NCBI GenBank assembly: GCA_938743325.2
Contig: OW568863.1
Coordinates: forward strand, 868,001-932,000
Length of the DNA stretch: 64,000 nt
Direction of reading: 5' to 3'
Source: Pycnococcus provasolii
Taxonomy: Eukaryota > Chlorophyta > Pseudoscourfieldiophyceae > Pseudoscourfieldiales > Pycnococcaceae
The position numbers and the translations under genes were made by a program. Below, piece by piece: positions 9,206 to 21,102 of this stretch (its first letter is position 1; each line of letters begins with the position of its first letter). Below the pieces are notes generated by a model, which saw only the letters and a program-made list of their open reading frames with translations, ran no database searches and was not told the DNA's origin.

Positions 9206-11656
9206 ATGGCGCCTCCTGTTGGCTGGCCTGTTGTCTTCGGTTTTTCATCTCTTCTCTTCATGGCAGCAGCAGTGGCAGCAGTGGCAGCAGTGGCAGCAGT
9301 TCTGATGTCTTCATCTCAATCGGTTCATTTGGTTACGGGTGCTTCGGGGGATTGGAGAGATGATGATGGTGACGATGTTTCGTCGCACCAAAGATTCCCT
9401 TTTCTCGATCATTTGAAATCAGGTGGTGGTGGTGGTGCCGATGTCGGCAATCAAGGTCAACATACATTAGGTGGTGGTGTGAATGACGAACCATACGCAA
9501 GATTAAGAGAGCCTGATCCAGCCGTATACGCCGAACCTGACGACGTCGAAGCGGCAAACGCCGTGTGGGAAAACGCGTGTGCGGAGGAGGCGAAAGGAGA
9601 AGAAGAAGGAGGGGGTGACGTTATCCCCCAGTCGTGCGATGGCAGAAACGCCAGGCAGTGTCGAGCGGCTGTCACAAACGCCATCGCGCACGCGTGGCAT
9701 GGATACGAGCAGCATGCGTGGGGACACGACGACCTAACGCCCGATGGTCCAAACGGACAACCCGCCGGCGTCGACTGGCTGCGCTTCGGCCTGACGATCG
9801 TCGACAGCCTCGACACGCTGCTGCTCGCCAACCTCACGGATGAGTTTGAGCGAGCGAGGGAATGGGTGCGCACGTGCCTGCACTTTGACCTGGAATACGG
9901 CGTTTGCCAGGCGTCGCCGCGGGAGACGAGCGAGGGGCACCCCATGTCGGGAGCGCGTCGCAAGCCGATCTGTACGTGCGCTAGCCAGCGCCGCGGCGGT
10001 GGAGGCGGCGACGGAGGAGGCAGCGGGCAGCGCAGTGTCAACGTCTTCGAGACGACAATACGCGTCATTGGCGGTCTGCTGGGCGCGCACACGCTTGTGA
10101 ACGACCGCGGGGATGTCGCCGACTCTATTTTCGTCGACAAGGCTCGTGAGTTTGCACGTGGACTCGAGCCGGCGTTCATGACGCGCAGCGGCATCCCCAT
10201 GTCCGACATCAATCCGGCGACGGGAGAGGCGGCGGGCCCTGGTTGGATCGACGCGAGCTCCGTTGCGGAGGCTGGCTCGATTCTGCTCGAGTTTGTCACC
10301 GCAGGCAGGCTTTCGGAGGACAACATGCTCTCCGAGCTTGTTGACAATGCTATGAAAAAGATTATGGACCTCAGCACCATATGGACGGACGGATGTCCAG
10401 GCCTCGTGCCCACATTCCTCAAGGTTGACGAGGACGACGCGCCGCTGAACGCGGCGTTTGCGAGCGACAGAGGTCGACGCTCGACCGCATCGCGGCCGTC
10501 GAGTGTTGGCGACTTTGCGAGCAGCTTCGGCGGACGAAGCGACTCGTACTACGAGACTCTGCTAAAAGGATACCTGCTGAGCAACAAGACGCGCTTGGAC
10601 ATGCTACACATGTACCGCATGGCTGTGAATTGCGCGAGAAGCGTGCTCGTTCGCAGAACATCCGGCGGACTGTGGGCGATTGGCAAGTGCGCGTTCAAGG
10701 GTGGCGCCAATCACCGCACCGAGAGCGGATCCTCGTCGCCGCCATCGTGCACGTACACGCCGCAGATGGACCACCTCGCTTGCTTCCTTCCCGGGACGCT
10801 TGCGCTCGGCTGGATGAATGGCGCGGACGGGCGTAGCGGCGACCTCAACGCTACGCTGAAGTACAACCACGAGTCTCGCGACGCCGACCACGATGGCGGC
10901 ATGAACACGGAAGGCTTCCCGGACGAGCTCGACGACCTCGCTCTCGCGCGTGAGCTGATGCGAACGTGCTGGGAGTCGTACGCACGCACTCCCATGGGAA
11001 TGGGTCCCGAGATTGTACACTTCCAAGTCGCCTCCGCAAGGCAGCGCCGCGATTACCGCCGCGTGTCGGCAGGAACGGGTGTGGGTGGCGGCATGGCCGC
11101 TTCGTACCTGCGTTCGCTGTGGGCGAGAGATTCTACGGGTGCCGACGAGTGGTACGCGTCGCCGGGATCCGAGGGTGCGGAGAGGAGCCGAAAGGCGGGA
11201 CGTCGCCGTGCCGCAAGGTCGCGGCGTACGCAGCCCAGGCTTCGCGAGATACAGCTTGGCCTCGGGCTTCACGTCAAGCTCACGGATGCGCACCACATCT
11301 TACGTCCTGAGATGGTGGAGAGTCTGTACTACTTGTGGCTTGCGACTGGCGATCCAATGTACCGCGAGTGGGGTCGGCAGTACTTGGTGACGCTCAACTG
11401 GTGCTGCCGCCTTCGCGATGGCGGGTTCGGTGGCCTGGACAGCGTGCTAAGTGCCGACGCCGACTGGGAGGAGGAAGATTCGATGGGACACGTGCCAGAG
11501 GAGCATGCTCGTAAGAAGATGGAGAGCTTTTTTCTCGCGGAGAGTCTGAAGTACTTGCTCTTGCTGTTCAGTGACGCCGACCGTGGTGACCCTGTTCCAA
11601 ATGTCTTTGAGTACATCTACAACACGGAGGCGCACCCGATGAAAGTGCTCGATTGA
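9206..11656 (+). CDS. GH47 alpha-1,2-mannosidase (class I), ER/Golgi N-glycan processing
   Basis: About 816 aa from the ATG of MAPPVGW, chosen because it gives a short cytosolic tail and a signal anchor (residues 7-34). The catalytic (alpha/alpha)7 domain shows the family blocks in order: GLTIVDSLDTLLLA, VFETTIRVIGGLLGAH, DSYYETLLKGYLL, MDHLACFLPGTLALG, MGPEIVHF, ILRPEMVESLYYLWLATGD, ESFFLAESLKYLLLLF and the C-terminal NTEAHP whose Thr ligates calcium. Family members trim mannose from N-glycans in ER or Golgi. There are low-complexity inserts between blocks (Gly/Arg-rich near 255-275, 430-440 and 610-680), making it longer than typical. Whether it is ER Man-I, Golgi Man-I or EDEM-like cannot be decided by eye. 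Confidence 0.95.
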   Translation: MAPPVGWPVVFGFSSLLFMAAAVAAVAAVAAVLMSSSQSVHLVTGASGDWRDDDGDDVSSHQRFPFLDHLKSGGGGGADVGNQGQHTLGGGVNDEPYARLREPDPAVYAEPDDVEAANAVWENACAEEAKGEEEGGGDVIPQSCDGRNARQCRAAVTNAIAHAWHGYEQHAWGHDDLTPDGPNGQPAGVDWLRFGLTIVDSLDTLLLANLTDEFERAREWVRTCLHFDLEYGVCQASPRETSEGHPMSGARRKPICTCASQRRGGGGGDGGGSGQRSVNVFETTIRVIGGLLGAHTLVNDRGDVADSIFVDKAREFARGLEPAFMTRSGIPMSDINPATGEAAGPGWIDASSVAEAGSILLEFVTAGRLSEDNMLSELVDNAMKKIMDLSTIWTDGCPGLVPTFLKVDEDDAPLNAAFASDRGRRSTASRPSSVGDFASSFGGRSDSYYETLLKGYLLSNKTRLDMLHMYRMAVNCARSVLVRRTSGGLWAIGKCAFKGGANHRTESGSSSPPSCTYTPQMDHLACFLPGTLALGWMNGADGRSGDLNATLKYNHESRDADHDGGMNTEGFPDELDDLALARELMRTCWESYARTPMGMGPEIVHFQVASARQRRDYRRVSAGTGVGGGMAASYLRSLWARDSTGADEWYASPGSEGAERSRKAGRRRAARSRRTQPRLREIQLGLGLHVKLTDAHHILRPEMVESLYYLWLATGDPMYREWGRQYLVTLNWCCRLRDGGFGGLDSVLSADADWEEEDSMGHVPEEHARKKMESFFLAESLKYLLLLFSDADRGDPVPNVFEYIYNTEAHPMKVLD

Positions 11657-11743
11657 AAAGAGAGCAAACATGCACAAAAGGAGGTTGACCTGTTTTATTA
11701 TCTTGTAATGATATTGCTGTACCACACGTGTATAACATTTTTC

Positions 11744-12556
11744 TCAAAATAATTGCCTCACGTCCTTGCTACTGCACGCTTGATTGCACATCGGACACGT
11801 AGGCGAAATCGCGAGGTGTTCGGTGATGCACGTCTTGCAAAATTGGTGGCCACACTTGATGCTTGATGCCTCCTTTCTTGGCATCAAGCAGATGGCACAC
11901 TCCGAGCGCTTGTGCTTCTGCTTGAGGGCCAACTCGATGAGGTTGTCGAGTTCGCCGTCCGTCGCGCGCTCGAACATCTCGCTCTCCAGGAAAGACGCCG
12001 CTGTGAGTGGTGGCGAAGTTTGTGGAGGTTCCTCCGGACGCGCGCGCTTCTTGCCATGGGACATACCACCAGCGCCGGCGCCGGCGCCGGCACCACCACC
12101 AGCAGCTCCGGGAACAACTCCAACAGCAGTAGCTCCAGTACCAGCGGCGGCCGCATCCACCGCAGCGGCGGCCGCATCCACCGCAGCGACGGTCGCCTCC
12201 ATCTCTTCCAAACTGACGACTTCCACTGCCTTATCATCTCGAGCTTTGCGCACCTTCTTGCCTAGCGCGTATCCGTCCTCCTTGAGGCAGACCCTGGCCA
12301 GTAGTCCCAAGCCGTCGAAATCTCTCATAAAATATTTGCCGTAGTTCTTAACGCGTGCACCAATCTGGTTTGGTTTCACAATGCTGCCGTCCCGGTTAGT
12401 GTACGTCTTATTGAAATTCACCTCGTACGCAATATCCGCATTAGTCTGCCAAATACCAAGCCAACCAAGGTCCAAGAGGGCGAGCGCGATTGCCTCATGG
12501 AGCTTGAGGTTTGCGATGTCGATGCTATCATCATTGTTGGTGCGGGCCGTCGGCAT
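11744..12556 (-). CDS. RING-HC finger protein (putative E3 ubiquitin ligase)
   Basis: About 270 aa from the ATG of MPTARTNNDD; the next ATG upstream would add only a repeat-derived stretch. An N-terminal domain of about 110 residues (LKLHEAIALALLDLGWLGIW, VNFNKTYTNRDGS, KYFMRDFDGLGLLAR) is not one I recognise. An Ala/Gly-rich linker follows. A C3HC4 RING lies near residues 215-260, starting CAIC, with CGHQFCKTCI and CPMC as the other ligand blocks. Ubiquitin ligase activity is inferred from the RING. The gene converges with the GH47 gene; only about 90 bases separate the two stops. Confidence 0.85.
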   Translation of the reverse strand: MPTARTNNDDSIDIANLKLHEAIALALLDLGWLGIWQTNADIAYEVNFNKTYTNRDGSIVKPNQIGARVKNYGKYFMRDFDGLGLLARVCLKEDGYALGKKVRKARDDKAVEVVSLEEMEATVAAVDAAAAAVDAAAAGTGATAVGVVPGAAGGGAGAGAGAGGMSHGKKRARPEEPPQTSPPLTAASFLESEMFERATDGELDNLIELALKQKHKRSECAICLMPRKEASSIKCGHQFCKTCITEHLAISPTCPMCNQACSSKDVRQLF

Positions 12557-12592
12557 GTGCAAGGTGCAAGGTGCAAGGTGCAAGGCGCAAGG
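12556..12592 (+). repeat. short GTGCAAG tandem repeat
   Basis: About five near-perfect 7-nt GTGCAAG/GCGCAAG units lie directly upstream of the RING-gene start. In the minus frame they give a Leu-Ala-Pro-Cys-like peptide, which is why the downstream ATG was preferred. Confidence 0.8.
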
Positions 12593-12833
12593 CGGCAAGC
12601 GTGCGGTGTCACAAGCCTGTGCAAACCAACAACAATACGACTGAATGCGTGCTGAGGTGAAAAAACCCCATCATACCCCATTCAGCTTCCCTTTCCCTCC
12701 TCCCATGTGAATTTCTCCTCCCAATTTCTATTATTTCTCTACCCCCCGATTTTTCTGTCACACGTCACGTTTCATTCCCGTACACGTACTACCTATATCA
12801 CGTTCGTGCCATCCGTTCGTCGTCGTCGTCTCC

Positions 12834-13379
12834 ATGTCCATGTCCATGTCCATGTCCATGGCAAAGGCCTTGTTCGTGATGGCTTTGATGATGAGCGAGG
12901 GCGTGAGTGGTGGTGATGATGATTATGGCGTTCCTTTGGAGCCGGAGCAAGAGGAGGAGCTCGCGTTGGCGACAACACGAGCGTCCCCAATTGGATACCA
13001 ACGGATGGATGGAAGCGGGATGTTTGCAGCGTCACGACGCAACAACTACTACGGACCAAACCAAGGGCAGACGCTCATCCTTCAGCCTAATCCACCACCC
13101 GTCGATGTCGCAGCCATACGAGCGCAGCAGCAACAACAACAGCTTGCTTCAACCTCGTCATTTGGCGGGCCTTTCGTCGTGGGGCAGCTTCAACCCTCAG
13201 CAACAAGCGGTGTAGCAGTGTCCAGCCGTCCTAGTGACGCCGTCGACTGCCGATGGAATTCATGGGGCACGTGGGGTAACTGCATTCGCAACCAGCAGAT
13301 GCGCACTCGAACGCTCGCGTATCCAGCAATCAATGGAGGTTCGTGCGACGGACCATCGGAACAGACAAGGCGGTGCTAG
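12834..13379 (+). CDS. small secreted protein with one thrombospondin type-1 repeat
   Basis: A 181-aa frame. It opens with (MS)4 and then a hydrophobic signal-like stretch MAKALFVMALMMSEGVSG, so translation may start at either 12834 or 12858. A Gln- and Pro-containing spacer follows. The C-terminal 45 residues form a TSP1 domain: CRWNSWGTWGNC, then RTRTLAYPAINGGSC and a final RRC. The WxxWGxC and RxR elements and six-cysteine logic of TSP1 are visible, although some cysteines are absent. A role in extracellular adhesion or matrix is inferred. Confidence 0.8.
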   Translation: MSMSMSMSMAKALFVMALMMSEGVSGGDDDYGVPLEPEQEEELALATTRASPIGYQRMDGSGMFAASRRNNYYGPNQGQTLILQPNPPPVDVAAIRAQQQQQQLASTSSFGGPFVVGQLQPSATSGVAVSSRPSDAVDCRWNSWGTWGNCIRNQQMRTRTLAYPAINGGSCDGPSEQTRRC

Positions 13380-13454
13380 GGGAGCTCATCTTTTCCAAAA
13401 AAGTAAGTCACGTTCCATTACTGAATGAGCGATTTTGTAGTCTATTAGCTCTAC

Positions 13455-15029
<1,575 letters not shown>

Positions 15030-15035
<6 letters not shown>

Positions 15036-15098
15036 CCCTAATCCTAACTCAGTAACCCTAACTCAGTAACCCTAGCACCCTAATACCCTAACCCCCTC
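15030..15098 (-). repeat. degenerate telomere-like CCCTAA tract
   Basis: Irregular CCCTAA/CCCTAACTCAGTAA units directly abut the solo B-end relic. They lie upstream of both METAP2 (minus) and the next plus-strand gene. Confidence 0.8.
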
Positions 15099-15228
15099 GA
15101 GGCCTCTGCTTCTTTTTCCCCGTGCTTGAGGTTCCCAGTTGACCCAGTGCAACAAGCACTCTACCGGGTAGAGGCGACGTTTCGTTGAAGTTGATCTGCA
15201 AGTGATTGACTGATTGAGCTTGTGAGTG

Positions 15229-17772
15229 ATGGCCGCCCTCCTTCGACTTCGACTTCGTCAACGACACTTCGTTACTACGCTACCTGTCCTTGTCCTTGCT
15301 TTTAGTACTCAATACTCTTCAAGCCAAGAAACTTCTTGGCAACGTGGTCATCATGGCGTCACTCCCTTAACTCACATTGACGCTGCCTCATCACAACAAC
15401 AACAGTACTTCTTTGACCCGTCTTTGGACCTGGAACGGGCAGCTCAGTGCCTATCGAACCGAAACGTTGTCATCACAGGAGACAAGGCGGCATTCGCTCT
15501 TTGGGCTGCACTCGGCTCGTTATTAGAGGAAGGGGCACGAAGAACCTATTCTGCTTCGAAACCGAGGTTCGCGCACGCGACAAACCCGCTCAACGAACGA
15601 GACGCGTGCCTCGGCACACACGAAGGGCCGCATATACAAATACGCACGGCGGCAGACGACGTGCGTGACGGGCGCAACTGCGAAGGCACTTGGTGCGAGT
15701 GCGACGCAACCGTCGACGTGTCGAAAGGAAGAGGTGACGCTGCTGTGCGTATAACGTACAAGCAGGTGGGTCTCCTGTACGACGGCCGCGCAGTGCCTGT
15801 GCTTGAGGCAAACGACAACCTGCCTGACATATTCATACCTGTCGTGAGCATCGACGGACTCGCGGGGATCGAAAAGACGGACGACGCTGTCGCCGAGGTG
15901 CGTCGACAGGCGGAGAAGCTGAGCGACGCGGTAAGGCGATACCTCGAGCTTGGAGACTTGAACAGGCAGATGCACGCGAACAAGCAGCTGCAGGAGCTCG
16001 GGAAGAAGTCGCCTCGCGCCGCGCTGGAACAGTCGAACCACCGAGCAGATCCCCCTCTCCGACCTGTGCCGCCGGTGAAGCTTGGAAACTTCACCGGGCA
16101 TCAGAGAGACAGAGATCAGGTGGTCATTGGGCCAACCGGCGACGCTATGCGCTTGAGCCGCTGGAAAGCGCCACCCGTCGGGTACGGTGGCATGGCCGCC
16201 ATGCCGGAACGCTACTCAAATGACGGATACTCGTGGCAGCGTCGTGAGCGCATGCGTCGCGAGGAGGAGGAACGCAAGTTTCAGGAGGCGCAATCGCACA
16301 AAGAAGACGACGATAGGTCAGCCGCGGATAGAGGCGGGCGCTACAATGGCATCCCCGTGATTGCTTCAATCACAGTCTACCTACCAGAAACGCTTGCGGC
16401 GGCAGAGAACATCGGGGGACAGCATGCGCTGAAGCACCTTCAACGAAAGGTATTGGACCAGGGCGTTCTCTGTGCGAGGGGGAAAGAGTACGGTGCGCTC
16501 GAGCACAGGAGCAGAAGCTGCGTGCCTTATGCCGACGATGCGGCACCGAACAGGACTGCAGCTCGCATGCTGTCGGCGGTGCTCGTAGGATTGCCAAGCC
16601 TGAGGGCTGAATTCCACGGTGCTCGCGTCGATGAGGCGGGTCGCGAGGTGGTGGACATCTTCGCGACGGGAACGGTGGCTGGCATGCCGCCGATTCCTGG
16701 GCAGGACGAGGTAGTCGACTCAGCAGCGTGGGAACACGTTCGCATACAAGGTTCGCAGGCGATCGAGACGGCCATCACAAGAGAACTTGGCAACGCCTTT
16801 CGCAATGAGCGACCGTGCCCCTGCGGCGACGGTGGTGGCGTGGCGACGAAGGTTGACAATGCAACACGCGAGGCGTTCTGTTCCGCCGCATCGGCTGACG
16901 AGGGTTCCTCTCTTGGTGACCCGTGCCGTGGCTTGGATGCGGGCACATATGCGACGCGAGATTGTCGTGCATGGGTTCGCTGCGACGGAAAAGGAGGCTT
17001 AGAAGACGAGGGCGAGTGTGGTTCCAGCCTACGCTTCCTCCCCGCCGCTGGGGGAGCACCCGCAGGATGCCAGCCAAGTAAGCTCTTTGCCGTGGCACTC
17101 GAGCCGTCGGAGGCGCACGCGACGGTGAACGCCACGCTAGCTCCACCACACCCTCCACCGGCACTCCCGCCGACGCCCCCTGGCCATCCCGGTCAAGAGC
17201 ATGCGGAGGCTTGCCCGGAAACGTCTCCATACCAACATCACGCCAAATGTTGGCCAGCTGACGTCGCCGATCTCAAGGCGTCACATCCCCCTCGCGTGAT
17301 GCTCGTCGAGGCTGGTGTACCATGCGTTCATGAGATTGAGTATAATCCGCACATTCGGCTCAAGAAGAAGCTTAACCAGCATCGAAAGAAGGTTGCAAGC
17401 GGCGAAGCTACCGGCGGCTGGGATCGCCGTACCATGGCAAGCCGCGCGGCTCGCGCTAACGAGGTTGCGAAGGCAGAACTCAAGGAATCTCGGCTTGCTC
17501 CAGTCGATCGCGTGAAGTACGTCATCGACCGCGTGGCGCAGACTTACGGCGGCGCAGATCCTGGGCATTTGGAGTCAGTTCCGCCGGAGAAGGCTGTGGG
17601 GGGCGAAGAAGCGTCCGTGCGTATGCTCGGAGGATTTGGAGAGGCGAACGACCTGTGCAAGGGAGATGCGGGTCAGGTGGGCATGCAGTCGCACGAGATA
17701 GCGCAGAAAGTACTTGAGGCGTGGGCGAGAAGACTCGTGGAACAGGTGGTGAAGGCTGAATGTGACTTGTGA
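15229..17772 (+). CDS. secreted PC-esterase-like (TBL/CAS1-like) protein with chitin-binding module
   Basis: About 847 aa from the ATG of MAALLRLRLR, with an N-terminal hydrophobic signal sequence. Residues about 70-230 resemble the trichome-birefringence-like/CAS1 esterase fold: CLSNRNVVITGDKAAFALW occupies the GDS block, followed by an ITYKQVGLLYDG strand and PDIFIPVVSIDGL. The nucleophile Ser of GDS is replaced by Lys (GDK), and I see no DxxH. Residues about 560-610 form a CBM14/peritrophin-like cysteine module (DPCRGLDAGTYATRDCRAW). A Pro-rich hinge follows, then a C-terminal Cys-containing domain. A non-catalytic wall-binding role is inferred; the esterase resemblance is weak. Confidence 0.5.
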   Translation: MAALLRLRLRQRHFVTTLPVLVLAFSTQYSSSQETSWQRGHHGVTPLTHIDAASSQQQQYFFDPSLDLERAAQCLSNRNVVITGDKAAFALWAALGSLLEEGARRTYSASKPRFAHATNPLNERDACLGTHEGPHIQIRTAADDVRDGRNCEGTWCECDATVDVSKGRGDAAVRITYKQVGLLYDGRAVPVLEANDNLPDIFIPVVSIDGLAGIEKTDDAVAEVRRQAEKLSDAVRRYLELGDLNRQMHANKQLQELGKKSPRAALEQSNHRADPPLRPVPPVKLGNFTGHQRDRDQVVIGPTGDAMRLSRWKAPPVGYGGMAAMPERYSNDGYSWQRRERMRREEEERKFQEAQSHKEDDDRSAADRGGRYNGIPVIASITVYLPETLAAAENIGGQHALKHLQRKVLDQGVLCARGKEYGALEHRSRSCVPYADDAAPNRTAARMLSAVLVGLPSLRAEFHGARVDEAGREVVDIFATGTVAGMPPIPGQDEVVDSAAWEHVRIQGSQAIETAITRELGNAFRNERPCPCGDGGGVATKVDNATREAFCSAASADEGSSLGDPCRGLDAGTYATRDCRAWVRCDGKGGLEDEGECGSSLRFLPAAGGAPAGCQPSKLFAVALEPSEAHATVNATLAPPHPPPALPPTPPGHPGQEHAEACPETSPYQHHAKCWPADVADLKASHPPRVMLVEAGVPCVHEIEYNPHIRLKKKLNQHRKKVASGEATGGWDRRTMASRAARANEVAKAELKESRLAPVDRVKYVIDRVAQTYGGADPGHLESVPPEKAVGGEEASVRMLGGFGEANDLCKGDAGQVGMQSHEIAQKVLEAWARRLVEQVVKAECDL

Positions 17773-17936
17773 GTGCTATGCAAGAGTACTGCACTTTGTA
17801 GTTGGTATCATAAAGGTACTGTGTATCATCATTTGCTTGTAAATACACGTTTTACGTTTTTACGTTTTTACGAACAACCGGCTAGGGAGAGAAAAAAAAA
17901 GTCTATCCATATAGTAGGTACAACAACTATCCATAG

Positions 17937-18621
17937 TTACTCTCTTCTTACTTTCTTCGCCTGATGTTCAGCATCTGCCGCCGATGCTTCTGCAACCACG
18001 CCAATATTTGGCATGTCGTATCCTTGCATCTGCATCTGCATTCCACTTGACATTGCCGGCATGGCTGCCATAGCCATACCAGCTTGGTCTGCCATTATCA
18101 TTTGCTGGTGGTAAGTCTGCATTTGGTGCCAATGATGCTGCTGATGCTGATGATGCATTTGAGCCGCTTGCGCAGCTGCCATCTGCGCCGCGGCCATCGC
18201 GGGGTCCAATTGATTCTGCCAAGTTTGCTGTCCAGCCATGTGGTGCATTTGTGCTGGCATGGGTGCCGTCATGGGCGCTGTCAGCTGCGCGACGTTGCTC
18301 TGAGGCATCTGCGCCGCCGCAGCAGCAGCAGCAGCAGCCGCTGCCGCCGCCGGGTCTGCACCTTCGAGCATTCCCATGGTCATGCCTCCAGCCACCTGTG
18401 CAGCCTGCTGAGCTGCAGCCTGCTGCGCCGCTATTGCCTGCGCCTGTGCGGCAGCCGCCGCCTGCGCTTGCGCCTGTGCCGCGGCAGTGTGCGCGGCAGC
18501 CGCCGCCTGCGCCGCTTGTGCTTGCGCAGCCGCGGAGCCTGGCGGAGGTGGAGGTGGAGGTGTGCTGGTGGTGGTATTGGCGGTGGTGGTATTGGCATTG
18601 GCGGTGGCGGTGTTGGCGTTG

Positions 18622-18653
<32 letters not shown>

Positions 18654-20484
18654 GGTGTTCTCCGTTTTCTTCGCTCGACCACGAGGCGCGTGACCGCCAC
18701 CCCTCTCAAGAACATTCTTGAGATTGTTGATCGCGTCGGTGAGATTTTGTGTTGGATGATATCCATTGTTCTTCTGCGCGAGTTCACGCCATCGCCGCCG
18801 GAGACTCTGCCCCGTTCGCTCGACGGGTAGCAATTGCTGCTGCAGTGCATGCTGCCGGCGAGCCTCAGCCTCAGCCTGCTGGAATGCGAGTTGTTGCTGA
18901 TCTGCCTGCGCCTTCTGCTCCTCATCCTGCTGTTGCTTTTGTTGTTCTTCTTGCGGCTGCTGGTCTTGCTTCTCTCCGGTTGCTGGATCGATCTGTTCGC
19001 CTCCCGCATTTGCCTCGGCTGGCGCGCCGTCGTCCGTCTGAGCAGGCTGCTCCTGCTGTTGCTGCTGATATTGCTGCTGTGCCTGAGCCTGCTGCTGATC
19101 GTTGTATTGCACCTGAGTTGGCATCACAGGTGGGTGGTAAGGCACCAAAACACGACCTTCCGGAGTGAGTAGTGTTTGCCAATCCACCTCAAATTCGTTC
19201 GTCGCGCCACAACCAAGCAGTGCATCGAGCAAAGCCTTATCTTCGGCGTCCGTCCACTCTCCCTTCTTCACCATGTCTGCGTTCAGGCAGCGGTAGTAAT
19301 GTGTGCGGCACTGCGACTCTGTGCGGTTGCACCCATGTCGATCGCGCATGCGCCCTGCAACAGCGCCCCAGTTAATGCCATCGAGTTGCAGTGCAGCCTT
19401 GCCCGATGGTTGTTTATCTTTGTCCTTCGCTTGAAGTTGCGCTTGGATCTCTTTGACAATCGTGACGAGATTCTCATTCTCATCCGTCGACCATCGCCCT
19501 GTTGCACGCTCCGAGCCACCCTTCAGCTCGCGGTAGCGATCTGAAACGCTGCGCACCGCACGCTGCATCAGCGGTCCGATCGTTGCCCACTTCGTACCAT
19601 GCTGTTTGACTAGATCTAGCAGCTGCGCATCTTCCTCTTGGCTGTACTTGCCCTTGCCTCGGCCTTCCTCGAACATGCGCTGAAGGCGCTCCCAGACGCT
19701 CTTCGAAGTGCGCTCGCCTAGCTTGGCGTCCCGCTGCAGTTGAGCGTACAGTCCGCGGTGCTCGGTATTTTTGTTGTTGTCTCGCGTTCGCAGGAACCAC
19801 GACGGATCTTCTTCGGGGTCCTTGAGGCCGTGATCCTCTGCGTACTTTTTCAGCGCCTTTACGAGTCGATCCGTCTCCTCCTTAGACCATCTTCCGGAGA
19901 TCTTGCCTCCTTGAGACGCGGATGCACCCCAGCCTTGACCTGTGCTTGGCTGCTGGCTGGCTGGTGTTGGTTTTGGGGTTGGGGCACGGGCAGGTGCGGG
20001 TGCGGGTGCTGCGGTGGCAGCTGCGGCGGCGGCAGTGGTGGTGGCGGCGGTGGTGGCGGCGGCGGCGGTAGATGTGGTGGCGGCAGCAGGGGAGGTTGTT
20101 GTTGTTGGTTGTTGTTGTGGCGAAGGAGAAGGCACCGCGGCTGCGGCTGCCGCGGCTGCCGCGGCTGCCGCCTGCGCGGATGGATCACCCAACTGCTGCG
20201 CTTGTGCTTGTGCCTGCACTTGTTGAGCTTGTGCCTGCGCTTGTGCTTGTGCCTGCTGCTGCGCTTGTGCTTGCGCGGCGGCTTGCTGGGCCTGTGCCTG
20301 TGCATGAGCGGCAGCTTGTTGCGCCTGCAGTTGAGCAGCTTGTTGTGCCTGTTGTTGTTGCTGTTGTTGCTGTTGTTGCTGCTGCTGTTGATACTGGGCT
20401 CGAGCCTGTGCGAGCTGCTGCTCTTGAAGGAGTTGGTGTTGACGTTGTTGCTCTTCGTCGGCAGCCACTTGCTGCTGCTGCTGC

Positions 20485-20536
<52 letters not shown>

Positions 20537-20789
20537 GCTGCTGCTGGTGGTACTGCTGCATAGCCTGGTGTTGCTGCATAGCCTGGTGTTGCTGTTGCTG
20601 GTATTGAGCTTGCTGCTGGTACTGCTGCTGCATCGCTTGGTGCTGCTGCAAGGCGTGCGCCTGAGCCTGAGACTGGTACTGCACCGCAGCCATCTGCGCC
20701 TGCGCGGCAGCCTGCTGCGCCTGCTGCGCCTGCTGCGCGAGCTGTGCCGCTTGCTGCACCGCTGCCTGCTGTGCCGCGTGCGCCTTTTG

Positions 20790-20820
<31 letters not shown>

Positions 20821-21102
20821 TGTGAGTGATTCGTGGGGAGTTTGTGCGTGAGTTTGTGCGTGGTTGTTGACTCTCGAGACATGTGACGGTTCATTCGTTT
20901 GTGCTGGTAGCCAGTCACACGTAGGTGGCGTAGCGTGCGTGTGACGTACCTGTTGTTGTTGGTGGTGCAGAGCAGCCATGTGAGCCGCTTGAGCTGCTGG
21001 GTCCATGAGCTGTGCCTGTTGCATCGCCGCGGCCTGCTGTGCGAGTTGCGCCTGTTGCTGAGCGGCTAACTCCGCCTGCTGTTGTGCGGAGTACTGTGAC
21101 AT
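17937..21102 (-). CDS. Q-rich Myb/SANT-repeat nuclear protein, two exons
   Basis: Exon 1 spans 21102-20950 and exon 2 spans 20783-17937; the intron (166 nt) starts GTACGT and ends AAAAG. The phase-0 junction joins HHQQQQ to AHAAQQ, keeping the Gln/Ala-rich register. The product is about 999 aa. The first 340 residues are Gln/Ala-rich with long polyQ. Four Myb/SANT-type units follow, near residues 345 (GRWSKEETDRLVKAL), 430 (GKYSQEEDAQLLDLV), 480 (GRWSTDENENLVTIV) and 560 (GEWTDAEDKALLDAL). A second Gln-rich region and Met/Gln-rich tail complete it. The layout recalls REB1/TTF1/DMTF-type DNA-binding proteins. DNA target and role are not known. Confidence 0.8.

Noticed and set aside
19740-20825. 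Long plus-strand Leu/Cys/Gly-rich frame
   Set aside because: It is the antisense of polyQ and poly-Ala codons of the Myb protein (CTG/TTG runs), not a membrane protein.
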